Shown: positions 28,762 to 38,699 of the stretch, in pieces
Layout: each line of letters begins with the position of its first letter
How positions within the stretch are numbered: the first letter of the stretch is position 1
From: an uncultured Tolumonas sp.
GTDB taxonomy: Bacteria; Pseudomonadota; Gammaproteobacteria; Enterobacterales; Aeromonadaceae
Assembly: GCF_963556105.2 (NCBI RefSeq)
Contig: NZ_OY829945.1
Location: forward strand, 198,501 to 262,500
Reading direction: 5' to 3'
DNA: 64,000 nt
Program-made: the position numbers and the translations under genes
The notes under the pieces: generated by a model
What the model was told of the DNA's origin: nothing
The model's input: the letters and a program-made list of their open reading frames with translations, nothing else
Database searches by the model: none

Positions 28762-31203
28762 TTAGTATAAGTTATTGACGGCTTCAGTTATATCGAGAAT
28801 ATGTCCAACCGCATCAACATGATTAATTTGATCTAATGTTAATTTGGCTCGATTGGGGGCATAACGAGTCAAATAAGCAAGTTCATCCCGGAAATATTTA
28901 TTAAACACCTTACCTTTTGGTGTCAACATGACGCGGAGTAATCTGGTTTCACCCATTATGGATGATTGCTGAATAGCCGCTTTCATTTGTCCATTTTTCA
29001 TCAAATCATCGGCGTTTTTTATAATAATGTAGTGGCCTGTCTGGTTGGTTTTTTCTTTAACAGTAACTAAGAAATTGAAATAAAATATGTCTTGTTGCTC
29101 TTTAAGTTTACCCCAGGCATCATTAAGCATTTGAATGAGATTTTCATGTTTTAAGACAATTTTTAAAATGGCATTATTTTCATCTTCATTAATACTTAGC
29201 TCTGGCATGACAGTGTTGTCAGATAAGGCGATATCACTGATATAGCGATTTTTGTCATGTCTTTTTACAAGGAATACCGGGTATGGATGGTTAAAAGCGA
29301 ATAAATTCCTGACCACTCGTGGTAAACCATAAATCACATCTCGACAACCCGTTGCCGTTAATGAGTTGAGATTGTGCTGGATGAGTTTTTTGATGCACTT
29401 TCTGGCTTCATGTGTTTGTATATTGCCATGAACTGATAGATGGACGATATTTCCCTTGGCGCCGATGACAATATAGGGTTGGCGATTAATCTGTTCATTA
29501 TTCTCACCTTCTAAATGGGGGAAAGTAATGGATAATAAATCACCGGCGAAAAAGTTCATTGGTTTTTCAGACTCAATTTTTAAGCCCTTGGTTGAAATAT
29601 CAATAGTGAAGGCCGAAAACTTTTCTTTTGGTTTTTTCGGAGTGAAAAAAAAGATAGGCATTTTGTACAAAAACCGATCTTCTTGGCGTTTGTCATCTAC
29701 TTCACTTTTTACAATGTGCAATTCACTCTTAATGCCTGATTTTTTAGGAATGAATTGAAATATTTTATTTTTATGGATGTTTTCATTTGCTGGCTCAGTA
29801 AATAAGTCTAATTTTGCCAGCAAATCTGATTCATCACTAATACAGATCATGCGTTGGTATCCAGATGCTAATAATCTTGCCCGCTCGACAGGCGTTTGAT
29901 TAATCAACTGGAACGCTTCGCCGGAGCTATCAGGTAATGAGCTGGGGATATGACACTGCTCATCCGGATGAATTGTCATACCGTCTAAACGATATAACAT
30001 TAAGTTACCTTTACTTTTTAAATAAGCTAATTGTGCAATAGCGCGGGCATCGGGATCATTAATACAATCCGCTAGTGACATACACATAAAATTGGCAAAA
30101 CCATCAGGGCTGGATACTGGGGCAAATAAATAGTAATGAATAAATCGCTCACCCGGTAATAAAAAATTTTGTATTGCAGGCTGACAGATAAAATCAGTTA
30201 ACATTGAAGTATGATTTTCATCTGTTAACCGTTGTAAAAGAAATTCATTATATCCAGTTAAATATAATGAGTTTGGTACCCATTTACCATGCTCATATTG
30301 CATGAAAATTGGTAGATTATTAAGTTTACCAACGATAAATTGTTCATATCCTTTAACAATCACTGCTTCTTGCGTATTTTCTATAGGTACGCGGTGTCTG
30401 CGTAATTGAGTAAAGATAAATTTTTTTAGATGATTATGAAATTCATGAACAATCTCTTCCGTCTGGTTGGCCGTCATTTTTATTTTGTAATAAAAATTAG
30501 TCTGTTTTGACATGACCGATAAAATGTCATAAACCACAAAAGCGGGCGATGAGAATGAAAAGTCTTTTTCAAATCCGATAAAGCGTATATATATTAATTT
30601 GGTATCTTTAGGTACCTGTATGCCCGATAGCTTAATACACATACCTAAAGGGGATATATCTGTTGTCGAGCCCGTAATCGCTACTTTTTTTTGTTGAGAG
30701 AGCGGCATATCTCTTGGATCATCAATGTAAACCTCAATTGGAGATACAAAATAGAGGCGTTGTTCTTTACGTTGATAAAAATGGGTTAACGACGTGTAAT
30801 TGACTTCAGGAACGCTGATAGAGTTAGGGTTGGTTATAGACTCTCGTTTTTTTTCGCGTGCTCTTTTGATAATAAGCTCATAAGCACCAAGGGTATAACC
30901 TTTATAACTTTTAACGGTATCAATAAAATCTTGTGCAGTGGTGTCATTAATATAATGTTTAATTCCATTATATTCGAAGGGTTTCCAGTCAGACTGTAAG
31001 TCTCGCAGATCAATGATCCGGTTACAGGGTTTGGCTAGTCGCGCAATTTCCATCTTGACTAAAAAACGGCTGGAAAGTGATTCATCCGGTGCATATTGCG
31101 CGAGCTTTTCATCCAGCGTTGGGCTGCCGTATTCATAACGGAAAACATCAACCATTTTTAATTGGTGTGGTTGCAACGCTAACGCTGGATTTTGTGCGGC
31201 CAT
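28762..31203 (-). CDS. Large protein with two PilZ-type (c-di-GMP) motifs
   Basis: The 813-residue protein has no signal peptide or membrane helix. A canonical PilZ domain starts with RQEDR (about residues 505-509, RxxxR) and has DISTKG (about 535-540, D/NxSxxG), followed by short beta strands. An earlier DISPLG at about 181-186 has the second half of the PilZ signature without a clear RxxxR, so the N-terminal half may be a degenerate PilZ-like (YcgR-N-like) unit. Long helical or unclassified stretches fill the rest. It probably binds cyclic di-GMP and acts in motility, adhesion or polysaccharide control; the output is unknown. Base use is AT-rich compared with gshA next door. It is divergent from gshA. 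Confidence 0.8.
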   Translation of the reverse strand: MAAQNPALALQPHQLKMVDVFRYEYGSPTLDEKLAQYAPDESLSSRFLVKMEIARLAKPCNRIIDLRDLQSDWKPFEYNGIKHYINDTTAQDFIDTVKSYKGYTLGAYELIIKRAREKKRESITNPNSISVPEVNYTSLTHFYQRKEQRLYFVSPIEVYIDDPRDMPLSQQKKVAITGSTTDISPLGMCIKLSGIQVPKDTKLIYIRFIGFEKDFSFSSPAFVVYDILSVMSKQTNFYYKIKMTANQTEEIVHEFHNHLKKFIFTQLRRHRVPIENTQEAVIVKGYEQFIVGKLNNLPIFMQYEHGKWVPNSLYLTGYNEFLLQRLTDENHTSMLTDFICQPAIQNFLLPGERFIHYYLFAPVSSPDGFANFMCMSLADCINDPDARAIAQLAYLKSKGNLMLYRLDGMTIHPDEQCHIPSSLPDSSGEAFQLINQTPVERARLLASGYQRMICISDESDLLAKLDLFTEPANENIHKNKIFQFIPKKSGIKSELHIVKSEVDDKRQEDRFLYKMPIFFFTPKKPKEKFSAFTIDISTKGLKIESEKPMNFFAGDLLSITFPHLEGENNEQINRQPYIVIGAKGNIVHLSVHGNIQTHEARKCIKKLIQHNLNSLTATGCRDVIYGLPRVVRNLFAFNHPYPVFLVKRHDKNRYISDIALSDNTVMPELSINEDENNAILKIVLKHENLIQMLNDAWGKLKEQQDIFYFNFLVTVKEKTNQTGHYIIIKNADDLMKNGQMKAAIQQSSIMGETRLLRVMLTPKGKVFNKYFRDELAYLTRYAPNRAKLTLDQINHVDAVGHILDITEAVNNLY

Positions 31204-31391
31204 GTGTTTGTTCCAAAAACTTTCGTGAATAGTTTTTTTCTTTGTTTATTGAACTATGACACACTAATTCATCAGGACATACAATCGATTCAGCGCAGAC
31301 TCGTTATGTCCATCTCATGTTATTATGCATCTCTATGACATGATTGCTGATCTGTCTATGTCGCCGTCATTGCCCAGTCATGAGGTCTTCT

Positions 31392-32996
31392 ATGTCGTTG
31401 CCGTTTTCTTTGTCTGAAATCATCGAGCAGTTAAGTGCTCCGGAACGGGTTTTTGCTGTACGCGGTATTCGCCGTGGGATCGAGCGCGAGTCATTACGTA
31501 TTACTCCGGAAGGCCGCTTATCGCCGCTGGATCATCCTCGTCAGTTAGGTGCGGCATTGACGCATGCCAATATTACGACCGACTATTCTGAAAGTTTGAT
31601 GGAATTTATTACGCCGGTATCCGATTCGCTGGATATTCTGCTGGCGCAACTCGGCGATATTCATCGCTTTTCTCAGCAAAACTTAGGCGAAGAGCGGTTG
31701 TGGCCCTTATCGATGCCCTGTTTTATTGGTGGCGAAGAGTCGATCCGGCTGGCGCAATACGGCAATTCCAATATTGGTCGCCTGAAGACGTTATATCGGC
31801 AAGGGTTACACCACCGCTATGGCAGCATGATGCAGGTGATTGCCGGCGTGCATTTCAATTTCTCGATGCCGGACAGCTTTTGGAATGAGTGGAAGCAATT
31901 AAAACAGCAGGAATGTTGCCAGTGTAAGCTGATTTCTGACAGCTACATGGGCTTGATCCGTAACGTGTATCGATTTGGCTGGCTGATCCCTTATCTGTTT
32001 GGTGCTTCGCCAACCATTTGCAGTTCGTTCTTGCTGGGGCGTGAAACAGGTCTGCCATTTGAACGTGTCGGTAAAGGCACCTTATATCTGCCCTACGCGA
32101 CGTCACTGCGGTTATCTGATCTGGGTTATACCAATAAATCGCAAGCCAGCTTAAATATCAGCCACAGCAGCTTGCATGAATATCTCACGTCGGTGCGGCA
32201 GGCGTTAGCGACCAAAGAGAGTTCATTTGCCAACTTGGGTGTGAAAGTGGGCGAGGATTATCGCCAGCTGAATGATCATGTCTTGCAGCTGGAAAATGAA
32301 TTGTATGCCCCGATCCGGCCGAAACGGACACCACGTTCTAACGAACGGGCTTTAGTGGCACTTGAGCGACGGGGTATTGATTACATCGAACTGCGGACTT
32401 TGGATATCAATCCGTTTACTCCGCTGGGTGTGGAAATTCAGCAATTGCGTTTCCTCGATCTGTTCTTGGTCTGGTGTTTATTGCGACCATCACCGAGATT
32501 GGAAGCCGCAGAGATCGATCGCAATCGTCACAACATGTCGCGTGTGGCGCTGGAAGGGCGGCGGCCAGGTTTATTATTACAGACCGCACAAGGTGAGTTG
32601 TCATTGCCGGAATGGGGTGGTCAGCTGTTTGACGAGCTCCAGATGGTGGCGCAGTTATTGGACCGGGCATATGGCCGGGTGCATTATCAGCTGGCACTAC
32701 AAGCACAACGGGAAAAACTGGCTGATCCGGAAAAAACCTTGTCGGCGCAGTTGTTAACACATCTGTTACATCATAATCTGGATGGTGCTGAGTTTGGTCG
32801 CCAACAGGCAGAACGCTTCCGTAACGAGTTACAAAACGCGCCACTGCAATATTGGGAAGCGAATTATTTCACGGATGAAGCCGAAGCTTCGTTGCTAAAA
32901 CAAAGTGAACTGGAAGCGGATGATCACTTACCGTTTGCCGAGTTTTTACAGCAATACCTGCGTTTACCTGTGGTGAGTGATACGCCCTGTGGTTAA
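31392..32996 (+). CDS. gshA: Glutamate-cysteine ligase
   Basis: GshA makes gamma-glutamylcysteine, the first step of glutathione synthesis. I choose ATG 31392 because GAGG lies 7 nt before it and the upstream extension (from 31344, rich in Cys/Arg) has no family match. This gives 534 residues (E. coli 518). Motifs: RGIRRGIERESLRITPEG near residue 24, TTDYSESLMEFITP near 60, GVHFNFSMPD near 148, and IDYIELRTLDINPF near 328. It stands alone between the divergent PilZ gene and an EAL gene. Confidence 0.95.
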   Translation: MSLPFSLSEIIEQLSAPERVFAVRGIRRGIERESLRITPEGRLSPLDHPRQLGAALTHANITTDYSESLMEFITPVSDSLDILLAQLGDIHRFSQQNLGEERLWPLSMPCFIGGEESIRLAQYGNSNIGRLKTLYRQGLHHRYGSMMQVIAGVHFNFSMPDSFWNEWKQLKQQECCQCKLISDSYMGLIRNVYRFGWLIPYLFGASPTICSSFLLGRETGLPFERVGKGTLYLPYATSLRLSDLGYTNKSQASLNISHSSLHEYLTSVRQALATKESSFANLGVKVGEDYRQLNDHVLQLENELYAPIRPKRTPRSNERALVALERRGIDYIELRTLDINPFTPLGVEIQQLRFLDLFLVWCLLRPSPRLEAAEIDRNRHNMSRVALEGRRPGLLLQTAQGELSLPEWGGQLFDELQMVAQLLDRAYGRVHYQLALQAQREKLADPEKTLSAQLLTHLLHHNLDGAEFGRQQAERFRNELQNAPLQYWEANYFTDEAEASLLKQSELEADDHLPFAEFLQQYLRLPVVSDTPCG

Positions 32997-33071
32997 GTTT
33001 TAATATTTCCGCGCGGGGCTTCGATTCCTATATATGCTTTAAGCGTAACCTTGAATTTCATGGAGCGTTAG

Positions 33072-34730
33072 ATGGATTGGAAGGCCCGCCTGCGTAGGCT
33101 GGTATCTCCGTTTATTTCAGCATTAGTCGTTTTACTGCTGTTGCTGAGTGTGGGTTATCCGACGATGTTGCTGGAAGCGAAAGCACAGCGACAGGATGAG
33201 GTGCGGTTGCAGGTCGATCAACTGGCGCGCTATTTTGAACATTCAGTGGCGGATATTGTGGCCACCCTGATCGAAATGGAGTCATTGCCTCGCAACTGTT
33301 CGGCCTACGTGCAACGAAAATTTCATTATTTTCATGCTGGTTTATCACAAGTCGCTGAATTTTCTCTGTTTGATCGTAAAGGGCAGTTAGTTTGCTCCAG
33401 CTGGCCGACCGCCATTGAATCTTATAGTGTTCCGTACGATTCTTCGTTAACCCATATCCATGTGCGAGCGCCGGTCATGGACAGCCAGCAAAATCGGGTT
33501 GGTCTGCACATCGGCCGCTTTGGTCGTGATGGTTATGAAAATACCGCGTTTATACCGATGAAGGCATTGTATGACACGATGTCGAGTTTGGTGCTGAATT
33601 ATCAATTTCTAGGTTTTATTGACGCGCAAAGTGGCGTGCCAGTGACATTGAATGGTACTTACTCACTGCCAATCAATATCCCGAAAGCGCTTTTTCCGCT
33701 GACCACACCGCAAATGCTGGAAGGGCGGGGTGATAATCTGCATTCGCAATATTGGTATGCTCGGCCATTGGTCTCGTTACCCCAATTGGTGCTGATGATC
33801 AGTGTTGATACCAAGACGCTCTATCAAGGAGTCTATCTGCCCGGTTGGCAATGGTGGTTATTGGCGCTGGTGCTTCAATTGTTGCTGACGTTGTTATTTA
33901 TCTTTCTGCGACAAAAAGCGACCGATCCGAAACGACAGCTACTCATCGCTATGCGGCAGCGGCAGTTCTTTAACGTTTATCAGCCGATTGTGGATGCACG
34001 TGACGGTTCCTTGATGGGGGTGGAAGTGCTGATGCGCTGGCAGCATCCGGTTGCGGGCTTAATTAATCCGGCGGAGTTTATTCCGATGACGGAAAGCACC
34101 GGCGTGATTGTGCCACTTACCGTGTTGCAGATGGAGCAGGCGCAAATTGAGTTGGAACCGTTACTGGCGTTATACCCCAAACTGTATCTGTCATTAAATC
34201 TCTCCGCCCAGCATCTTAATTCATCGGCCTTTATCAGCCAGCTCTTACACCACAAACGTTATCTGCCTGGGTTGCATGTTGAGATCACCGAATCGGAGAT
34301 CATGGAACACAATAATCCGGTTATTTTGGCGACGCTGCAGCAATTGCGACAACAGAAAATTGCGATTGCGATAGATGATTTTGGTACTGGTTATTCCAGT
34401 CTGGGTTATTTACAAAGCTTGCCAGTGAATACACTCAAAGTAGATCGCTCTTTTGTGGCAACTATCGGCACGGGCTCGGTGAATGCGCCGGTGTTAGAGG
34501 CAATCATCCATTTATCGCAGAATCTGGACATTGATATTATCGCGGAAGGGGTCGAAACCAGTCAGCAAGCGGAATGGTTACTCCGGCATGGTGTCTGGCG
34601 ACATCAGGGCTGGTTGTACGCCAAAGCGGAACGCGTGGATGCGTTGTTACGGCAGCAATGGCCGGTGGCCACTCAACCTGTGCCGGTTCAAGTGGCGCGC
34701 AAGATAAAAAAGACAGCCCCAGCCGAATAA
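33072..34730 (+). CDS. Cyclic di-GMP phosphodiesterase with periplasmic CSS domain and EAL domain
   Basis: The 552-residue inner-membrane protein has helices near residues 12-34 and 255-280. Between them is a periplasmic domain with Cys76 and the CSS motif (VCSSW, Cys108). In known CSS-EAL enzymes these cysteines form a redox-sensitive pair. The EAL domain (about 290-540) reads GVEVLMRW where most have EAL, keeping the key Glu, then LSLNLSAQ, VEITESEIM, IDDFGTGYSSL, LKVDRSF and IAEGVET, so the catalytic set looks complete. The last motif is QGWLYAKA. It should hydrolyse c-di-GMP, possibly under redox control. It lies 75 bp after gshA and converges on a glutathione transferase gene. Confidence 0.9.
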   Translation: MDWKARLRRLVSPFISALVVLLLLLSVGYPTMLLEAKAQRQDEVRLQVDQLARYFEHSVADIVATLIEMESLPRNCSAYVQRKFHYFHAGLSQVAEFSLFDRKGQLVCSSWPTAIESYSVPYDSSLTHIHVRAPVMDSQQNRVGLHIGRFGRDGYENTAFIPMKALYDTMSSLVLNYQFLGFIDAQSGVPVTLNGTYSLPINIPKALFPLTTPQMLEGRGDNLHSQYWYARPLVSLPQLVLMISVDTKTLYQGVYLPGWQWWLLALVLQLLLTLLFIFLRQKATDPKRQLLIAMRQRQFFNVYQPIVDARDGSLMGVEVLMRWQHPVAGLINPAEFIPMTESTGVIVPLTVLQMEQAQIELEPLLALYPKLYLSLNLSAQHLNSSAFISQLLHHKRYLPGLHVEITESEIMEHNNPVILATLQQLRQQKIAIAIDDFGTGYSSLGYLQSLPVNTLKVDRSFVATIGTGSVNAPVLEAIIHLSQNLDIDIIAEGVETSQQAEWLLRHGVWRHQGWLYAKAERVDALLRQQWPVATQPVPVQVARKIKKTAPAE

Positions 34731-34741
34731 ACCGGCTTATG

Positions 34742-35419
34742 TCATTTAGCCTGATGATGTTGCAGTAAGGCCTGCAACTGTGCTTCGGTGAGACTCGTTT
34801 CCCAGTCAAAATCCGCATATTTTTGCATACCGCGTTGAACATCATCCCGTGCGGCCATGGTTTGTAAATAACGTGAAATATGGGGGAATTGGCTGAGATC
34901 CTGCTTTTGGTGCTCATAGAGCGTGACCCACGGATAAATTGCCATATCGGCAATCGAATACTCATTGCCAGCGACATAACTTTTATCGGCTAGCTGGTTA
35001 TTCAAGACACCGTATAAACGTGCCGTTTCTTCGGTATAGCGTTTGATCCCGTAGGGCACGACTTCCGGCGCATAGTGATTGAAATGGTGGTTTTGACCAG
35101 CCATCGGGCCCAAGCCGCCCATTTGCCAATACAGCCATTGTAAAACGGCATAGCGGTCTGCGCCCTGCGCAGGTAAGAACTGGCCATGCTTCTCTGCCAG
35201 ATATGTCAGAATGGCACCCGATTCAAAAATCGCGATGTTATTTTCGTGATCAATTAATGCCGGAATACGGTTATTCGGTGATATGGCCAAAAAACTGGGC
35301 AGGAATTGATCCCCTTTGCGGATATTAATAGGGATCACCTGATACGACACATTGAGCGCTTCCAGCATCAGGGTGATTTTTTTACCGTTAGGCGTGGGGG
35401 CATAAAATAAAGTATACAT
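34742..35419 (-). CDS. Glutathione S-transferase family protein (YfcG/Ure2-like)
   Basis: The 225-residue protein has an N-terminal thioredoxin-like domain (MYTLFYAPTPNGKKITLML, NNRIPALID, the glutathione-binding FESGAILTYLAEK) and a helical C-terminal domain (WLYWQMGGLGPMAGQNHHF, GNEYSIADMAIYPWV). The Thr/Asn pair near residues 9-11 replaces the usual tyrosine or cysteine and, with GPMAGQ, points to the YfcG/Ure2p disulfide-reductase branch. The gene ends 12 bp from the convergent EAL gene. Confidence 0.9.
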   Translation of the reverse strand: MYTLFYAPTPNGKKITLMLEALNVSYQVIPINIRKGDQFLPSFLAISPNNRIPALIDHENNIAIFESGAILTYLAEKHGQFLPAQGADRYAVLQWLYWQMGGLGPMAGQNHHFNHYAPEVVPYGIKRYTEETARLYGVLNNQLADKSYVAGNEYSIADMAIYPWVTLYEHQKQDLSQFPHISRYLQTMAARDDVQRGMQKYADFDWETSLTEAQLQALLQHHQAK

Positions 35420-35753
35420 ATCGGGCCTTTTTGAGACACAAAGGGAGATGAATCACTCTACTTTATCGCCATCACAGCCAAGCGTAAACCGTTCGTCACG
35501 ATCTATTGATTATTTGAATCTCAGCCTATTTTCTATAAAGAAACTGAATGATCCGTTATCTACATCACAGACAAATCATTAAGAATTACTGAGAAAAATT
35601 TCCTATCACAATATATTAACTAAAGTCTGCTTACTTTAATTACGCAATAGGTTATTTAGTTCCGTTAAATATTATCCTTGCGAAAACCTTATATAGTTTG
35701 GTTAAAACAAAAACAAGATTACACAGCAACCACACTGTAAAGGAGCAATATAT
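35420..35753. promoter_or_regulatory. AT-rich control region of the dicarboxylate module
   Basis: This 334-bp non-coding region lies between the divergent GST and 2HCT transporter genes. It is strongly AT-rich (many TTAA and TTTAAT steps around 35600-35700), as is common at DcuR/CitB-type target promoters. I see no exact repeat that would define a site. AAAGGAG precedes the transporter start. Confidence 0.45.
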
Positions 35754-37091
35754 ATGAGCAACCTTTCACCACCTTCTGTATTAGAAGATGTTGGGCAAAT
35801 AAAAGCCCCTGGATTATTTGAAAAATTAATGGATATAAAAGTCGGTGTTATTTCGCTGCCAGTTTATATCGTTTTATCTTTAATTGTTATTTTTGCCGCT
35901 AAAACAGGAAATCTACCCAATGATATTATTGGTGGTTTTGCTGTGATCATGGTGATGGGCGTTATTTTAAGTGAATTAGGTATGAAATTACCTATTCTGC
36001 GAAATATTGGTGGCCCGGCGATTCTGGCATTAATGGTGCCTTCTTTCTTGGTGTATTGGCATGTGTTACCACCATCAGTGATGGACTCCGTCACTACCTT
36101 GATGAAAAAAGCCAACTTCTTGTATCTGTATATCGCGATCCTGGTTTGCGGCAGTATGTTGGGTATGCACCGTCAGACGTTGATCAATGGTATCACCCGT
36201 ATTTTCATTCCAATGATCGTGGGTACAGCCGTGGCTATCGCGACGGGCCTGTTGGTGGGTGTGGCATTGGGTTACAGCGTTCATCACACGATTTTTTACA
36301 TCATCGTACCAATCATTTGTGGCGGTGTCGGTGAAGGTATTCTGCCGCTCTCTATCGCGTATTCCGGCATCTTAGGTCAGGAAGCCGGTACGTTTGTGGC
36401 ACAGATGATCCCTGCGGCAGTCATTGGTAACGTGGTCGCGATCATTGCGGCGGGTTTGCTGAAACGTCTGGGTGAAAACAAGCCTGAATACAGCGGTGAC
36501 GGCGTGCTGGTTAAATCCAGCGAAAATCTGGCCAATATGCCTTCTGCGGCCGATAAACCGATTGATTTCTCCATCATGGGGGCGGGTTTGCTGATGGCAT
36601 GCTCTTTCTTCATCGTGGGCACCGTGCTGGCGCATTTCATTGGTATCCCTGGCCCAATCATTATGATCCTGGCGGCGGCTACAGCTAAATCATTGAAAAT
36701 TATTCCAGAAAAATTGGAAACCGGTGCCTTCCAACTCTACAAATTCATTGCTGGCAATTTAACTTGGCCATTGATGGTCGGGCTGGGCATGTTGTACGTC
36801 CCAATCAAAGACGTTGCGGCCATCATTTCACTGCCTTATGTACTGACTTGTGTGGCGATTGTGGCGTCGATGATTGTCTCCGGTTTTTATGTGGGTAGAT
36901 TAATCAACATGTATCCGATTGAGGCAGCTATTGTGACCGGTTGTCGTGGTGGTTTAGGTGGCACTGGTGATGTGGCAATTCTTTCTGCGGCTAACCGTAT
37001 GTCGTTAATGCCATTCGCACAAATCTCTACTCGAATTGGTGGTGCCGCAACCGTTATTGCCGCGACCATCTTATTGCAAATGTGGCATTAA
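35754..37091 (+). CDS. 2-hydroxycarboxylate (citrate/malate) sodium symporter, 2HCT family
   Basis: The 445-residue inner-membrane carrier belongs to the CitS/MaeN/CimH family. It has about eleven hydrophobic segments and two re-entrant GGxG loops: CGGVGEGILPLS near residue 183 and GCRGGLGGTGDVAIL near 400. The latter contains the family's substrate-binding arginine region (RIGGAAT follows near 427). It is first in a run with malic enzyme and a CitA/DcuS-type two-component pair, so malate is the best guess for the substrate; citrate cannot be excluded. AAAGGAG lies 8 nt before the ATG. Confidence 0.9.
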   Translation: MSNLSPPSVLEDVGQIKAPGLFEKLMDIKVGVISLPVYIVLSLIVIFAAKTGNLPNDIIGGFAVIMVMGVILSELGMKLPILRNIGGPAILALMVPSFLVYWHVLPPSVMDSVTTLMKKANFLYLYIAILVCGSMLGMHRQTLINGITRIFIPMIVGTAVAIATGLLVGVALGYSVHHTIFYIIVPIICGGVGEGILPLSIAYSGILGQEAGTFVAQMIPAAVIGNVVAIIAAGLLKRLGENKPEYSGDGVLVKSSENLANMPSAADKPIDFSIMGAGLLMACSFFIVGTVLAHFIGIPGPIIMILAAATAKSLKIIPEKLETGAFQLYKFIAGNLTWPLMVGLGMLYVPIKDVAAIISLPYVLTCVAIVASMIVSGFYVGRLINMYPIEAAIVTGCRGGLGGTGDVAILSAANRMSLMPFAQISTRIGGAATVIAATILLQMWH

Positions 37092-37118
37092 TATCGAATT
37101 AAACTGAGAGTAAATATC

Positions 37119-38552
37119 ATGACTATGAATGCAGTAAAACATCACAATTATATTGTTCGTGCCCTTGGTGGCGAAAAAATAAAATATGTGAATGAAATTA
37201 TTCACGGCATTGAATTTAACAGTGGTGAAATTAATAAAATCGAAGCGTCATATAAAGAAAATAATGACAAATCAGTGTTGGTGCATTTTCACGTAAATGA
37301 TCTGACCAGCATTGCACAAATAAAAGATCATCTGGAAAATCGCTTCGGTGAATCAGATATTCAGTTTATGGATGAAATAACGCATTTGCATCTGGGTGGT
37401 AAACTGGAAACCACACTGAAAAACAGCATTGGTAGCATGGCTGATTTAGCCAAAGTGTATACACCCGGTGTAGCGCAGGTGTGTATGGAGATCGCGCATA
37501 ACCCAGAGCGCGCTTATGACCTGACCATCAAGAAAAATACCGTTGCCGTTGTCTCTGACGGCACCGCGGTGCTGGGGTTGGGTGATATCGGCCCGGAAGC
37601 GGCAATGCCGGTGATGGAAGGCAAAGCAGCCCTGTTCAAACAATTTGCCGGTGTGGATGCCTTCCCTATTTGTTTGGATACCAAAAACACCGAAGAGATC
37701 ATCGCCATTGTCAAAGCGCTGGCACCGACGTTTGGTGGTATCAATCTGGAAGATATTTCTGCGCCACGTTGTTTTGAAATCGAAGAGCGTCTGAAAAAAG
37801 AGCTGGATATTCCGGTATTCCACGACGACCAACACGGCACCGCTATCACTGTGTTGGCGGGTTTCCTAAATGCATTGAAAGTATGTAAAAAGAACATCGC
37901 TGATGTGAAAGTGGTGGTGGTTGGTATCGGAGCTGCCGGTATCGCGGTATCAAAAATGCTGCTGAGTGCAGGTGTGAAAAACCTGATTGGTGTTGACCGT
38001 CACGGTGCCATTTACCGTGGTGAACCCTACAGCAACGACAGCTGGAATGAATATGCTCGCATCACTAACCCGAATAATGAGCAGGGCCCTTTATCGACGG
38101 TGATTGAAGGCGCTGATGTATTTGTCGGTCTGTCTGGCCCGGGTGTATTGAAAGTCGATGACCTGAAGAAAATGGCCAAAGATCCGATCGTGTTTGCGAT
38201 GGCCAATCCGGCACCGGAAATTGCACCGGAAGTCGCGGCGCCGTATGTCCGCGTCATGGCCACCGGACGTTCTGATTATCCGAACCAATTAAACAACGTC
38301 TTGTGTTTCCCTGGCATCTTCCGTGGTGCGCTCGACTGCGGTGCCCGCCAAATCACTGAAGAGATGAAATTGGCGGTGGCGTATGCGATAGCATCCGTGG
38401 TCTCAGACGAAGAATTGAATGAAAACTACATCATTCCGGATATTTTCAATAAAGAAGTTGTAAAGCGTGTCAGTGAAGTGGTGGCTGAAACAGCACTTCG
38501 CACTGGCATGGTGAAGACGCGTCGCAACAAACTCGAAAGTCTGACTGTGTAA
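37119..38552 (+). CDS. Malic enzyme with N-terminal ACT-like extension
   Basis: The 477-residue enzyme oxidises malate to pyruvate and CO2. Residues 1-90 look like an ACT-type regulatory domain (VLVHFHVNDLTSIAQIKDHL). The catalytic part follows: KVYTPGVAQVC, VVSDGTAVLGLGDIGPEAAMPVMEGK, CLDTKNTEEI, NLEDISAPRCFEIE, PVFHDDQHGTA, and the nucleotide fold VVVVGIGAAGIAV. The short length (no 550-residue MaeA-type body) fits the NAD/NADP bacterial class often linked to malate uptake. It lies 27 bp after the transporter and should use its cargo. Confidence 0.93.
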   Translation: MTMNAVKHHNYIVRALGGEKIKYVNEIIHGIEFNSGEINKIEASYKENNDKSVLVHFHVNDLTSIAQIKDHLENRFGESDIQFMDEITHLHLGGKLETTLKNSIGSMADLAKVYTPGVAQVCMEIAHNPERAYDLTIKKNTVAVVSDGTAVLGLGDIGPEAAMPVMEGKAALFKQFAGVDAFPICLDTKNTEEIIAIVKALAPTFGGINLEDISAPRCFEIEERLKKELDIPVFHDDQHGTAITVLAGFLNALKVCKKNIADVKVVVVGIGAAGIAVSKMLLSAGVKNLIGVDRHGAIYRGEPYSNDSWNEYARITNPNNEQGPLSTVIEGADVFVGLSGPGVLKVDDLKKMAKDPIVFAMANPAPEIAPEVAAPYVRVMATGRSDYPNQLNNVLCFPGIFRGALDCGARQITEEMKLAVAYAIASVVSDEELNENYIIPDIFNKEVVKRVSEVVAETALRTGMVKTRRNKLESLTV

Positions 38553-38569
38553 GTAAAGGGATGTAACAG

Positions 38570-38631
38570 CGCACGTTCTATACTCTTAGTCAGGCTATGC
38601 TTGGCATTCAGGATGGGGTATAGAACGTGCG
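38570..38631. promoter_or_regulatory. 14-bp perfect inverted repeat between malic enzyme and sensor genes
   Basis: CGCACGTTCTATAC (38570-38583) and GTATAGAACGTGCG (38618-38631) are exact complements 34 bp apart. The loop holds a smaller ATGC-TTG-GCAT stem. No T run follows, so it is not a simple terminator. It could be an RNA structure that sets sensor/regulator level or a double site for the response regulator. Confidence 0.6.
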
Positions 38632-38699
38632 GGATTTAGCGGGCTTAAATTGGTAATGGAGGTAAAATAATCATCGTAACCCAAAAAGGAAAACGTCAG

